A DNA stretch of 52,466 bases from Ruminococcus flavefaciens (GCA_004554385.1 SFMO01000155.1:1-52466), one strand, 5' to 3'; numbered from the stretch's first letter, positions 42,218 through 50,795 are shown. Notes: generated from the letters alone by a model not told the origin. Translations and numbers: made by a program.

Positions 42218-43221
42218 TCCGCACCTCCTTCAGTTTTTTCTGTGAGTGCGGCGAGCATCTCCTCGGGAGTTTCACCCGTAGGTTCAGCCCTTGGCGATAT
42301 ATCGACATCGATATTATCTGCAAGCTTCTGCATAGGTTCCTTTTCGGTTTTTTCGGAAGTATCTGGGATACCGCCGATAGCTGAAATGATGTCGTCAGCG
42401 GTCATATTTTCGATAGGAAGATCGATAGCCTCTTCGGTGTTGACGCTTTCATCGCCCTGAGTATCCTCTGCGGCCTCGGCTTCGCTTATAGCGGCTGCCA
42501 TAGCCTCGGGAGTGATCTCGGGCTCTGCGTCTGTGAGGAGTTCGTCTCCTGTACCTGTGATGACCTCATCGAAGACGATCTCGCCGTCGGTGATATTGAT
42601 GATACGTCCGCCGAAGTGACGAACCAGATCGTGCTCATGGGTTACCATGAGTATTGTAGTACCCTGATCGTTTATGCCCTTGAGCAGCTCAACTATTTCA
42701 TAGGAGAGCTCGGGGTCGATATTACCCGTAGGCTCGTCAGCAATAATGAGCTGTGGGTCGTTTACCAGCGCACGGGCAATAGCCACACGCTGCTTTTCGC
42801 CGCCTGAGAGCTCATCAGGGTAAGAGTTTGTCTTTGCGTGGAGTCCTACAAGGCTTATAACGTAAGGGACTCTTTTGCGTATGTATTTGATGGGGGCGTC
42901 GATAACTCTGAGAACGAAAGCGATGTTCTCATAAACAGTCATAGACGGGATCAAACGGAAATCCTGGAATACAAAGCCGAGGGTACGGCGGAATTCGGGG
43001 ATCTTTCTTTTCTTGAGCTTATTGAGGTTATAGCCGTTGACGGTGACAACACCGCTTGTTGCGTCTATTTCCTTAAGAAGCAGCTTGATCATAGTACTTT
43101 TTCCCGCACCTGATGAACCTACAACGAAGGCAAAATCACCGTCATTTATCTTCAGGCTGACGTTGTTCAAAGCGTCAACGCCGCTTGAGTAGGTCACGGA
43201 TACGTTTTTAAGTTCTACCAA
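42214..43221 (-). CDS. ftsE: Cell-division ATP-binding protein FtsE with long acidic C-terminal tail
   Basis: 335 residues; FtsE is usually about 230. The ATPase core (1 to about 225) has GSSGAGKST, LSGGEKQRVAIARAL, LIIADEPTGNID and VTHEHDLV. The additional 110 residues are acidic and rich in Glu, Ala and Thr (EITPEAMAAAISEAEAAED, IPDTSEKTEKE), with no domain I recognise; a weakly helical motif ADDIISAIGGIP lies within. The tail is likely disordered and might bind another divisome protein. Overlaps ftsX. Confidence 0.94.
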   Translation of the reverse strand: MVELKNVSVTYSSGVDALNNVSLKINDGDFAFVVGSSGAGKSTMIKLLLKEIDATSGVVTVNGYNLNKLKKRKIPEFRRTLGFVFQDFRLIPSMTVYENIAFVLRVIDAPIKYIRKRVPYVISLVGLHAKTNSYPDELSGGEKQRVAIARALVNDPQLIIADEPTGNIDPELSYEIVELLKGINDQGTTILMVTHEHDLVRHFGGRIINITDGEIVFDEVITGTGDELLTDAEPEITPEAMAAAISEAEAAEDTQGDESVNTEEAIDLPIENMTADDIISAIGGIPDTSEKTEKEPMQKLADNIDVDISPRAEPTGETPEEMLAALTEKTEGGAE

Positions 43222-43299
43222 TGGGTTACACCTACCTTAATCTGTAGAGGGCGGAGTGCCGCCCCTCAAAAAGTTCTCATATACCCCTTTGAGAATCTA

Positions 43300-44385
43300 T
43301 CAGAACTTGACAGGATTAGCGGACAGGTACTTCTTTACCATGAGAGCTATCTTGAAGATGATAGCGTGATCGAATTCACGGAGATCGAGACCTGTGAGCT
43401 TCTTGATCTTTTCAAGTCTGTAAACGAGAGTATTTCTGTGAACGAAGAGCTTTCTTGAAGTCTCTGATACATTCAGGTTGTTTTCGAAGAATTTCTGGAT
43501 AGTGAAGAGAGTTTCGTGATCCAGTGACTCGATGCTTCCCACCTTGAACACCTCGTGGAGGAATGTCTCGCAGAGAGTTGTGGGGAGGTGGTAGATAAGA
43601 CGAGCGATACCGAGGTTGTCGTAGCTTACGATTACCTTGTCTGTATCGAATACCTTGCCGACCTCAAGAGCCATCTGAGCTTCCTTGAATGAACGTGCAA
43701 GATCCTTAACGCCGACAACGGCAGTACCTATACCAACATTTACTCTTGTATAGAACTCGCTGCTGAGAGTGTCAGCGATAGAGCGGGCAAGCTTTTCGAG
43801 ATCCTTTGAATCTACAGCGCTCTTGAGCTCCTTGACGAGAACGATATCTGTTTCAGTGATATTGAAAACGAAGTCCTTGTTCTTGTCAGGGAAGAGGTTC
43901 TGGATAACATCGTATGCGGAGATGTCGTTAGCTGAGATTATTCTGATAAGGAATACAGCACGGCTGATCTCGGCATTGAAGTGGAGCTCTCTTGCCTTGA
44001 TGACAATATCTCCCGGGAGAACATTGTCGAGGATAACATTCTTGATGAAGTTGTTTCTGTCATACTTCTCATCGTAGTACTGCTTAATATTTGAAAGTGC
44101 GATAGCAAGAATGCTTGCATATTTAGCAGCAGCGTCGTCTACGCCCTCAACGAAAACGGCGTAATCGGGCTTTACTCTTGAACCGAAGGGCTTGTATGTG
44201 AAGCCGTCGCGGATAAAGATATCGTGTGAATCGCTGAGATCCAGAGATACGAATTCATTTGTAGTACCTACACGTGTAAGATCGCTGCAGGCGATGATGG
44301 TAGCTGTCTCGTCGACAACACCGATAGTAGCGTCGATAGAATCGCGCATCTGATGAACTAAACCCTGAAATAATCTGTTGGACAT
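43300..44385 (-). CDS. PucR/CdaR-family transcriptional regulator
   Basis: 361 residues. N-terminal sensor-like region (about 1-130) with VVDETATIIACSDLTRVG, similar to sugar-diacid recognition domains. The middle (about 135-285) resembles the GGDEF-like CdaR domain (RVNVGIGTAVVGVKDLARSFKEAQMALEVG). The C terminus is a PucR HTH (LFTIQKFFENNLNVSETSRKLFVHRNTLVYRLEKI). Family members control sugar acid, amino acid or purine genes; the target is not evident. It stands alone on its strand; a palindrome-rich region upstream (44505-44625) may hold its operators. Confidence 0.88.
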   Translation of the reverse strand: MSNRLFQGLVHQMRDSIDATIGVVDETATIIACSDLTRVGTTNEFVSLDLSDSHDIFIRDGFTYKPFGSRVKPDYAVFVEGVDDAAAKYASILAIALSNIKQYYDEKYDRNNFIKNVILDNVLPGDIVIKARELHFNAEISRAVFLIRIISANDISAYDVIQNLFPDKNKDFVFNITETDIVLVKELKSAVDSKDLEKLARSIADTLSSEFYTRVNVGIGTAVVGVKDLARSFKEAQMALEVGKVFDTDKVIVSYDNLGIARLIYHLPTTLCETFLHEVFKVGSIESLDHETLFTIQKFFENNLNVSETSRKLFVHRNTLVYRLEKIKKLTGLDLREFDHAIIFKIALMVKKYLSANPVKF

Positions 44386-44504
44386 GATTTACATCCTTTC
44401 TCTAAAAAACTTAGTTTTTATTTTGAGCGGACCTTCAAGGAGAGCAGGGGAGCGTTTTGCTCCTCAACATATTACAAATTGTAACACATTTTCAGCTGCA
44501 ATTT

Positions 44505-44521
44505 GTTAACAAACTGTTAAC
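44505..44521. promoter_or_regulatory. Operator-like GTTAAC inverted repeat
   Basis: Two GTTAAC hexamers (each self-complementary) separated by AAACT, upstream of the PucR-type gene. Binding factor unknown. Confidence 0.4.
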
Positions 44522-44579
44522 TCTCGTCCGAAGGCTCACAAACATGACTTAACGATATATTGATTTTTGTTTATCTTGC

Positions 44580-44625
44580 ACAAAGAAATGTATTTCTTTG
44601 TAACCGAGCTGTAATTTTTACAGCT
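44580..44625. repeat. Two adjacent palindromes between argS and the PucR-type gene
   Basis: ACAAAGAAAT/ATTTCTTTGT (10-bp arms, 2-base gap, 44580-44601) and AGCTGTAA/TTACAGCT (8-bp arms, 3-base gap, 44607-44625). No T-run follows on the argS side, so they are not clear terminators; either could be a regulator site. Confidence 0.55.
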
Positions 44626-44638
44626 TGAATTGTAATTG

Positions 44639-46408
44639 TTACATCTTCTCGGGACAGGTGATATTGAGTATCTCCAGTGTGTTTTTCAGTACCTGACGTA
44701 CTGCCACACTGAGAAGAATTCGAGCGTCTCTGAGCTGTTCGCTTTCTGCATTTTTTACGCTGCAGGCATCGTAGAAGCGGTGGAACAGTGTAGCCAGATC
44801 GATAGTATACTTTGTGATCTTTGCAGGATCGTAGGTCTTAGCCGCAAGGTCTATCTCCTTGGGGAGAGAAGCCAGATGACGGATAAGCTCGATCTCACGG
44901 GGATCAGAGAGAAGGTCGAGGTCTGCGGAATCGGGAACATTTATGCCTTCCTCAGCGAGAGCCCTGAGCATGCTGCAAATTCTTGCATGAGCGTACTGAA
45001 CATAGTATACAGGGTTCTGTGAGGTCTTCTCGATAGCCAGACCGAGGTCAAACTCAAACTGTGAATTTGCCTCACGGAGATTGAAAAAGAAACGTGCGGC
45101 ATCTATCGGTATCTCGTCGAGAAGAGTTACCAGTGTGATAGCCTTTCCGCTTCTCTTTGAGAGCTTAACTGTTTCGCCGTTGCGGACAAGTCTTACCATC
45201 TGCATGAGAACAACGTCAAGCTTTGTCTCGTCAACTCCGAGAGCGTTGAGTGCGGCTTTGAGTCTCGGAACATAGCCGTGGTGGTCAGCGCCGAGAACAT
45301 TGATAGCCTTGTCGAAGTTACGTGTTACCAGCTTGTTGTAGTGGTAAGCGATGTCGGGAACGATATATGTGTAAAGACCGTTGCTTCTCTTGAGAACGAA
45401 GTCCTTATCCATGCCGTACTCGGTAGCCTTGAACCATATAGCGCCGTCCTGCTCATAAGCCTTTCCTGCTTCCATGAGCTTGTCCACTACCAGCTTTGTC
45501 TCGTTCTTTTCGTGAACTGTGCTCTCTCTGAACCAGTTGTCATAAACGATGCGGTATTTTTTGAGGTCACGTTCAAGACCTGCTATATTAATAGGAAGAG
45601 CGTAATCAACAAGAGCCTTGCGGCGCTCCTCCTCGGAAACGCTTTCCATAGCCTTGCCGTTTATGTCGTAGAAATTCTTTGCATGTTCGATGATGTCTGT
45701 ACCGAGGTAAACGTCCTCAGGCATCTCGAACTCTCCGCCTTCACCGCTGCCTTCGTAGATAACAGAGCAGAGCTTATCGGCGTCGTCCTTGTACTGAGCC
45801 ATGAGCTCCTGTCCCTTAGGGGAGCAGAGCTGAAGGTATCTGAGCTCCAGAGACTTGCCGAATTTCTCGATCTGGTTGCCTGCGTCGTTAACGTAGAACT
45901 CACGCTCTGCGTGATAGCCTGCCCACTGGAGCACACTTGCGAGACAGTCTCCGATGGCTCCGCCTCTTGCGTTGCCGATATGCATAGGACCTGTAGGGTT
46001 TGCGGAAACGAACTCAACGAGAACTCTTTTTCCCTTGCCAAGCTCGGTCTTTCCGTAGTTGCCGCCCTCTTCAAGGACATTTCTTACTACGTCCGAGAAC
46101 CAACTTCTGCCGAGGAAGAAGTTGAGGAATCCTGGACCTGCAACCTCTGCCTTTTCAAAGATAGTGCCTTCAAGGCAGAGCTTTTCGCATATGAGCTCAG
46201 CTATCTTTCTTGGCGGCATTTTCAGTGCCTTTGCACAAACCATAGCGGTATTGGCGGCAAAATCACCGTGGGACTTATCCGCAGGGATCTCGATGTTGAA
46301 ATCCGGCAGTGGAACTGCAGGGATGGCTTCCTCAGCCACAAGAACTCCGAGAGCTTCGATGATTATCTCTCTGAGGCGCAGGGAAGCGGAATTGATAAGG
46401 TCTGACAT
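44639..46408 (-). CDS. argS: Arginine--tRNA ligase
   Basis: 589 residues. N-terminal ArgRS domain, class I HIGH-type motif in SANPTGPMHIGNARGGA, KMSKS-type motif KLSKRSGKA and the anticodon-binding DALR domain at the C terminus (YVQYAHARICSML onward). Preceded in the operon by DUF1934 (23-base gap) and the Ddl-like gene. Confidence 0.97.
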   Translation of the reverse strand: MSDLINSASLRLREIIIEALGVLVAEEAIPAVPLPDFNIEIPADKSHGDFAANTAMVCAKALKMPPRKIAELICEKLCLEGTIFEKAEVAGPGFLNFFLGRSWFSDVVRNVLEEGGNYGKTELGKGKRVLVEFVSANPTGPMHIGNARGGAIGDCLASVLQWAGYHAEREFYVNDAGNQIEKFGKSLELRYLQLCSPKGQELMAQYKDDADKLCSVIYEGSGEGGEFEMPEDVYLGTDIIEHAKNFYDINGKAMESVSEEERRKALVDYALPINIAGLERDLKKYRIVYDNWFRESTVHEKNETKLVVDKLMEAGKAYEQDGAIWFKATEYGMDKDFVLKRSNGLYTYIVPDIAYHYNKLVTRNFDKAINVLGADHHGYVPRLKAALNALGVDETKLDVVLMQMVRLVRNGETVKLSKRSGKAITLVTLLDEIPIDAARFFFNLREANSQFEFDLGLAIEKTSQNPVYYVQYAHARICSMLRALAEEGINVPDSADLDLLSDPREIELIRHLASLPKEIDLAAKTYDPAKITKYTIDLATLFHRFYDACSVKNAESEQLRDARILLSVAVRQVLKNTLEILNITCPEKM

Positions 46409-46431
46409 TTTATCTATCCTTTCTTTCGGGC

Positions 46432-46854
46432 TCAGTTCTGAGCCTGTACTGTCATGATTATCTCATTATCTGAAAGATACGAGGAATTAAGATCAAGTGT
46501 ATATTTGAGATACAGTCTGCCGTTTTCGGCGAGAGTATTTTCTATAGCGTGGGTATAGACGCCTATCTGCAGATTGCCGTATGGAGTGCCGTACTGGCAG
46601 AAATGCTTGCGTCCGATCTCAAGGGACAGGACTGAATTTGCTGTGCCCTCACGTGTGATGGAGGCATTTTTGCTGTTGTCCACCCTGATCGTGGTGACAG
46701 AGCCCTCGAAGCCTGTAGCTGAAGTGTCCTCATAGGATATTATATCCCATCCGTTCTCACGTGTGAGGCTTGCTTTGGTGAGGAGCTCAGTTTTGCTTTT
46801 TTCGTCCTCCTGCCACTGTATGCTGGTAAGAGAGATCAATACGTTATTTTTCAA
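46432..46854 (-). CDS. DUF1934 family protein
   Basis: 140 residues, a predicted calycin-like beta-barrel. The family pattern shows in NVLISLTSIQ, WDIISYEDTSATGFEGSVTTIRV, and the conserved YGTPYGNLQIGVYT segment. DUF1934 genes commonly sit upstream of argS in Firmicutes, as here. No biochemical role is established; the barrel suggests small-ligand binding. Confidence 0.85.
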   Translation of the reverse strand: MKNNVLISLTSIQWQEDEKSKTELLTKASLTRENGWDIISYEDTSATGFEGSVTTIRVDNSKNASITREGTANSVLSLEIGRKHFCQYGTPYGNLQIGVYTHAIENTLAENGRLYLKYTLDLNSSYLSDNEIIMTVQAQN

Positions 46855-46886
46855 AGTTATCTCCTTAATGTCTGTATTTTTATGGA

Positions 46887-47960
46887 TCAGTATGTTCTGT
46901 CCGAGTTTTCCACAGCCTGTTCGAGGAGCATATCTATGAGCTCTTCATGGTCGTAGCCAAGCTGTTCCATGAGCTTTGAGAAAACGCTGGAGCTTCTGAG
47001 TCCCGGCATAGTACCGATCTTGTTGAGGAGCAGGTCACCGTCATCGGTGAGGAATAGGTCTACTCTTGCCATGCCTCTGCAGCCCAGAGCCTTGAAGGCT
47101 GTTACGGCGATCTCACGCGCCTTCTTCTCAGTTTCGGGAGAAATGTCCGCAGGGATAGTGAGATCATCTCCCGAGCTTACGTTGAAGTCTCTCGGGTCGT
47201 AGATCTTGTGGTCGGCGATTATCTCTCCTATGGGTGAGCAGACAGGAGTATCATAGCCGAAAACGGCTGCTTCAAGCTTACGTGCTCTGACGTATTTCTC
47301 AACTATTACCTTGTTGTCATTGGAGAAGGCTAATTTTACGGCTGCCATGAACTCCTCGGGAGTGTTTACGAAGCTTACGCCTGAATTGCTTCCGCTGTTT
47401 GCAGGCTTTACTACCAGGGAATAGCCGAATCTTGCGGCGATCTCGGAGCATCTTCTGTCGAGCTCATTGATCTCGCGCTGAGTGATGAGCTCCCACTCGG
47501 GAGTCTTTATATCGTAATCGTCCATGACCATATGGGTATGTGACTTATCCATACATGAAGCACAGGTGAGCACTCCGCTTCCCACATAGGGGATGCCTGA
47601 CAGGTCGAGAAGTCCCTGTATAGTGCCGTCACCGCCGCGCTTGCCCATAAGTATCGGGAGAACGACGTCTATTTTCTTTACTGATGTCTCACCGTTTTCG
47701 ATGGTGATTATACCTCTGTGGAGAGGATCGGGTGAGATGAATGCGGAAGTGCAGTCGGTATTCTGTTCCCACGATCCGTCAGCTATTTCCTCGGGTGAAC
47801 CGGGGAAGAAAAGCCAGCGTCCCTTACGGGTTATGCCGATGCAGACTACCTCATATTTGTCACGTGGTATGTTCTGTATAACTTCTGCGGCAGAAGCCAG
47901 TGAAAGGGCGTGTTCCCGTGCAGTACCACCGAAGATCACAGCCGCTTTTATCTTTGCCAT
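46887..47960 (-). CDS. Divergent D-alanine--D-alanine ligase homologue
   Basis: 357 residues starting at MAKIKAAVIFGG (GGAGAAAC upstream). The ATP-grasp Ddl fold is plain: VIFGGTAREHALSL, GTIQGLLDLSGIPYVGSGV, KPANSGSNSGVSF and MARVDLFLTDDG. Several active-site residues differ from the family. The usual HGKxGEDG reads MGKRGGDG; the omega-loop YDYEAKY reads YDPRDFN; and the Mg-binding LNEINTMPG reads LNKIGTMPG, so both the Glu and Asn ligands are gone. It may be a paralogue with another substrate, or inactive. It is first in a cluster with DUF1934 and argS. A standard ddl elsewhere in the genome would be expected. Confidence 0.85.
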   Translation of the reverse strand: MAKIKAAVIFGGTAREHALSLASAAEVIQNIPRDKYEVVCIGITRKGRWLFFPGSPEEIADGSWEQNTDCTSAFISPDPLHRGIITIENGETSVKKIDVVLPILMGKRGGDGTIQGLLDLSGIPYVGSGVLTCASCMDKSHTHMVMDDYDIKTPEWELITQREINELDRRCSEIAARFGYSLVVKPANSGSNSGVSFVNTPEEFMAAVKLAFSNDNKVIVEKYVRARKLEAAVFGYDTPVCSPIGEIIADHKIYDPRDFNVSSGDDLTIPADISPETEKKAREIAVTAFKALGCRGMARVDLFLTDDGDLLLNKIGTMPGLRSSSVFSKLMEQLGYDHEELIDMLLEQAVENSDRTY

Positions 47961-48277
47961 ATGTTTCTCCTTTATTAATAGTACTATGTATTTTTTATTG
48001 TCATTTTCAAGTATCACTATATTTTATCATATTTCACAAAAAACTGCAAGTATTTTTTGCGGAAATGAAGAATAGCACAGTGAATTTCGCAAGGATAGCA
48101 CATAGCGGACAATTTTTAACATTGAAATTTGTGCATAATTACAACAAAAATATCCCTTTTTCATCAAATTGACGGAGATACCCTTAGTAAAAATGACGAA
48201 GCAGATACTGTTGTTAAAGGCAAAAGATCATTTTTGCACATTGGTTTTGATGCTTTTTTGCAGTGTACCCCTTCTGC
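47961..48277. other. AT-rich intergenic gap
   Basis: No gene, hairpin or repeat that I can support. Promoters of the Ddl-like gene (leftward) probably lie here, but none is clear. Confidence 0.5.
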
Positions 48278-48306
48278 TTGACTTTTGGATAAAAATAATA
48301 TATAAT
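48278..48306 (+). promoter_or_regulatory. Promoter of the unknown membrane protein gene
   Basis: TTGACT, 17 bases, TATAAT. Confidence 0.85.
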
Positions 48307-48349
48307 CGTCTTATGATATTTGGGGTTACTATGAAAGGGAAATATTGAT

Positions 48350-49345
48350 ATGAAGATCATAAAAAGAGCGTTACTCTGGCTGTCCATTATGCTGGTCCTG
48401 GAATTTCTCATCAATGCGGCAGGTGCCTTTATAGTCAGTCATGTTGCAGCAGGTGAAATGGCCAGGTCTTTGAACGGATACTCTAAAAGAACGAATATGA
48501 TCCTCCATCCGACGGTCATAGATGATACAGACGGGACCGCAAAGTCCAACGGTCTTTCTTTACTTACTATCCGCGCTCTGCTCAGTGACGGGCGACTTTA
48601 TAATCACACAAAATTCGGATATAACTTCCTGTTTCTCAACTTCACTATGGAGCAGTCCATGGTGTTCTTCGATAAGGAGGGCACAACGCAGGTATCATCA
48701 GGCATATTCAATGTTGCTTATGATGACAAAGGTGCTTCGGCAAGCTATATTAAGTTTCCTGTGGGACTTATTGATGTCAGGGAGCTTTGCGCTCAGAGCA
48801 ATGCTAAGGAGCTGTTCAGTGTCCTTGAAAAAAGGCAGTATAGCAAAATAAGGCTTGACGAATACTCCGTTGATGAGGATAATATTGTCAGACCTAAGAA
48901 AATGACATTCCTTGATTGGGATAAAAATGCAATACAGAGCTTTGAGTTTCAATGCGAGGGCGAGATCGTCTCAGGCGAAAACATTTACGTATATGATAAT
49001 GTCTTGGTGGAGGATGACCTGAGAAATTCCTCAGTATCGCTGTACAAAAAGATGAAAGACGTATACGACGGCAAGCTGAAAACAGACAAGGCAGCACGTG
49101 ACTTAATGAAGAAGGCTGATTTTTCAAATAGTGAGCAGAGGTATGACAAAACAAGCTATGGCTTTGCCAGCGTAACCTCAAAGCACGTTGAAACTACCGA
49201 CGGCAATGCTCTGTCATTTGCTCTGCGTTTCAGCTATATCAAAGGCGTAATTCTCTATACCATCATATTTGCTGTAATACTGACAGCTATACTTGTTCCG
49301 ATATGGATACACAAGGATAAAAAGGCTGCAAACAGCTATTATTGA
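48350..49345 (+). CDS. Membrane protein of unknown function
   Basis: 331 residues, with an N-terminal membrane helix (about 8-32), a large domain between (about 35-295), and a C-terminal helix (about 298-320, GVILYTIIFAVILTAILVPIWI) followed by a short basic tail. Both termini would then be inside and the main domain outside. The domain contains EGTTQVSSGIFNVAYDDKG and FVTSKHVETTD-like strands and looks mainly beta. No family recognised. AAAGGGAA is 10 bases before the ATG. It is a one-gene unit with its own promoter and a terminator shared with GH130. Confidence 0.75.
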   Translation: MKIIKRALLWLSIMLVLEFLINAAGAFIVSHVAAGEMARSLNGYSKRTNMILHPTVIDDTDGTAKSNGLSLLTIRALLSDGRLYNHTKFGYNFLFLNFTMEQSMVFFDKEGTTQVSSGIFNVAYDDKGASASYIKFPVGLIDVRELCAQSNAKELFSVLEKRQYSKIRLDEYSVDEDNIVRPKKMTFLDWDKNAIQSFEFQCEGEIVSGENIYVYDNVLVEDDLRNSSVSLYKKMKDVYDGKLKTDKAARDLMKKADFSNSEQRYDKTSYGFASVTSKHVETTDGNALSFALRFSYIKGVILYTIIFAVILTAILVPIWIHKDKKAANSYY

Positions 49346-49348
49346 TAA

Positions 49349-49389
49349 AAACGTCGAGCCTTCGGACAAATTGTCTGAAGGCTCGAAAA
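49349..49389. terminator. Bidirectional terminator between the membrane protein gene and GH130
   Basis: A 14-bp stem, CGAGCCTTCGGACA with TGTCTGAAGGCTCG (one G-T), flanked by A/T runs. Confidence 0.9.
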
Positions 49390-49394
49390 GTAAA

Positions 49395-50414
49395 TTATCT
49401 TATTCCGATAGAATCGTCACCGGGCTGAAGCTTATCGTGAGCGAGTATATAGTCGTACACTTCACTTATTGTAGTGAATGCGACGCCCACATAGCTGTCA
49501 GCACAGCCGTAATAAATTGCGATACGTCCCGTTGCAGCGTCTGTCAGTGCAGCACATGGGAAGCATACATTAGGTACAAAGCCGCGCTCCTCGTACTCCT
49601 CTTCGGGAGTAAGCAGGTAGTTTTCGCAGCGGTGAAGTACTTTTGAGGGTTCATCTGTGTCCAGTATAGCCGCGCCTATGCTGTAGACGTAGCCGTTGCA
49701 GGTGTTCACTACACCGTGATAGAACAGCAGCCAGCCCTTATCGGTCTCGATAGGTGCAGCTCCGCCGCCTATTTTAAGGTTTTCCCACCAGTTATCGGAT
49801 GGTCCCATGACATGGCGGTGGTGGCCCCAGAATTCCATGTCGGGACTTTCAGAGAGAAAAATATCTCCGAAAGCGGTGTGAGCGTTGTCGCATGGACGTG
49901 ACAGCATAACGAATCTGCCGTTTATCCTGCGCGGAAAAAGCACTGCGTTGCGGTTGTATGGAAGGTATGGGTTCTCAATGCGCTCAAACCGCGTGAAATC
50001 GGTTGTTCTGGCAATACCTATTGTCGGACCGAATGCGTCCTGACACCACATTATATAGTAGGTGTCGTCCACCTTTACAAGACGTGGGTCATAGGCATAG
50101 AGCGGCATGAATGGCTTGCCGTTTTTATCTGTGAAGGGTATTTTTTCTGCGTCAAACTCCCAGTGAAGGGCGTCCTTGCTCCTGCCGAGATAGATATGAG
50201 GGATGCCATTGCGCTGTTCGCCGCGGAATACGCCTATATATCCGTCTTCAAATGGCATAACTGCACTGTTGAATATCCTTGATACATCCGGCAGTGGGTT
50301 CCTGTTGATTATGGGGTTTCCTGTGTATCTCCACACGGGGGAGGTACAGCCTGAGGGCTTATCCTGCCACGGTATTGAAGGCAGGTCAGCTCCAATGATT
50401 TTAATATCCGCCAT
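49395..50414 (-). CDS. GH130 beta-1,4-manno-oligosaccharide phosphorylase
   Basis: 339 residues with the five-bladed GH130 pattern: NPIINRNPLPDVSRIFNSAV, GVFRGEQRNG, YAYDPRLVKVDDTYYIMW (the conserved catalytic-site Asp), NAVLFPRRINGRFVMLSRP and IGGGAAPIETDKGWLLFYHG. GH130 enzymes use phosphate to split beta-mannosides and release mannose 1-phosphate in the cytosol; there is no signal peptide. The sequence looks like the subfamily of Ruminococcus albus RaMP2, which prefers manno-oligosaccharides, though mannosyl-glucose cannot be ruled out. Its promoter is at 50456-50484 with an inverted repeat just downstream. Confidence 0.9.
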   Translation of the reverse strand: MADIKIIGADLPSIPWQDKPSGCTSPVWRYTGNPIINRNPLPDVSRIFNSAVMPFEDGYIGVFRGEQRNGIPHIYLGRSKDALHWEFDAEKIPFTDKNGKPFMPLYAYDPRLVKVDDTYYIMWCQDAFGPTIGIARTTDFTRFERIENPYLPYNRNAVLFPRRINGRFVMLSRPCDNAHTAFGDIFLSESPDMEFWGHHRHVMGPSDNWWENLKIGGGAAPIETDKGWLLFYHGVVNTCNGYVYSIGAAILDTDEPSKVLHRCENYLLTPEEEYEERGFVPNVCFPCAALTDAATGRIAIYYGCADSYVGVAFTTISEVYDYILAHDKLQPGDDSIGIR

Positions 50415-50429
50415 ATAAAACTCCTTTAG

Positions 50430-50451
50430 TTAATCCTTGATGATGGATTAA
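50430..50451. promoter_or_regulatory. Candidate operator of the GH130 gene
   Basis: TTAATCC and GGATTAA inverted repeat with an 8-base gap. It starts 5 bases downstream of the -10 box, where a repressor would block transcription. Confidence 0.5.
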
Positions 50452-50455
50452 TTAA

Positions 50456-50484
50456 ATTATAACGTGAGTTTGTAATTAAGTCAA
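50456..50484 (-). promoter_or_regulatory. Promoter of the GH130 gene
   Basis: On the minus strand TTGACT, 17 bases, TATAAT. Confidence 0.87.
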
Positions 50485-50592
50485 TAGCTTTTAGAAAATT
50501 TAAGTAATTTCGTGAAAATGCACTATTTCAGCCTTATTTATTCTACACGCAAGAATTAACACAAAATTATAGATTATTCTGCTATATAGGTG

Positions 50593-50795
50593 TATAATTA
50601 ATGTGAATCCAATAACCGCCGTGTGGCGGACATTGCTGCGAACTTCGTTAGAAGCATCGGAATTTCTGCATGCCATGCTCATTTTGCCCTGTAAGGGCAA
50701 AACAAAGTGCAAGAAAAATTTAAGATGTTTTTATTTTTCTTGCACTTTGACAACAAAAAACGGCTTTAAAAGCTGTATAAAGCCGTTTTTGTTGT
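50593..50795 (+). ncRNA. Probable structured non-coding RNA
   Basis: Begins with a TATAAT box (50593-50598; weak -35) and ends in a terminator-like ACAACAAAAAACGGCTTTA/TAAAGCCGTTTTTGTTGT hairpin (50750-50795). Between them: CCGCC/GGCGG, TGCT/AGCA around CGAACTTCG, TTTTGCCC/GGGCAAAA, and a perfect 17-bp stem (50703-50719 with 50733-50749). An outer CATGCTC/GAGCATG pairing brackets the last three. No open reading frame with a ribosome-binding site. I do not recognise a known RNA class; a hairpin-rich mobile repeat is the alternative. Confidence 0.5.

Noticed and set aside
43247..43267. GC-rich hairpin between the PucR-type gene and ftsE as a terminator
   Set aside because: The stem has a bulge and no T-run follows on the minus strand.
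50500..50712. 70-codon minus-strand ORF in the GH130-galK gap
   Set aside because: It spans the ncRNA hairpins, has no ribosome-binding site and no recognisable protein pattern.
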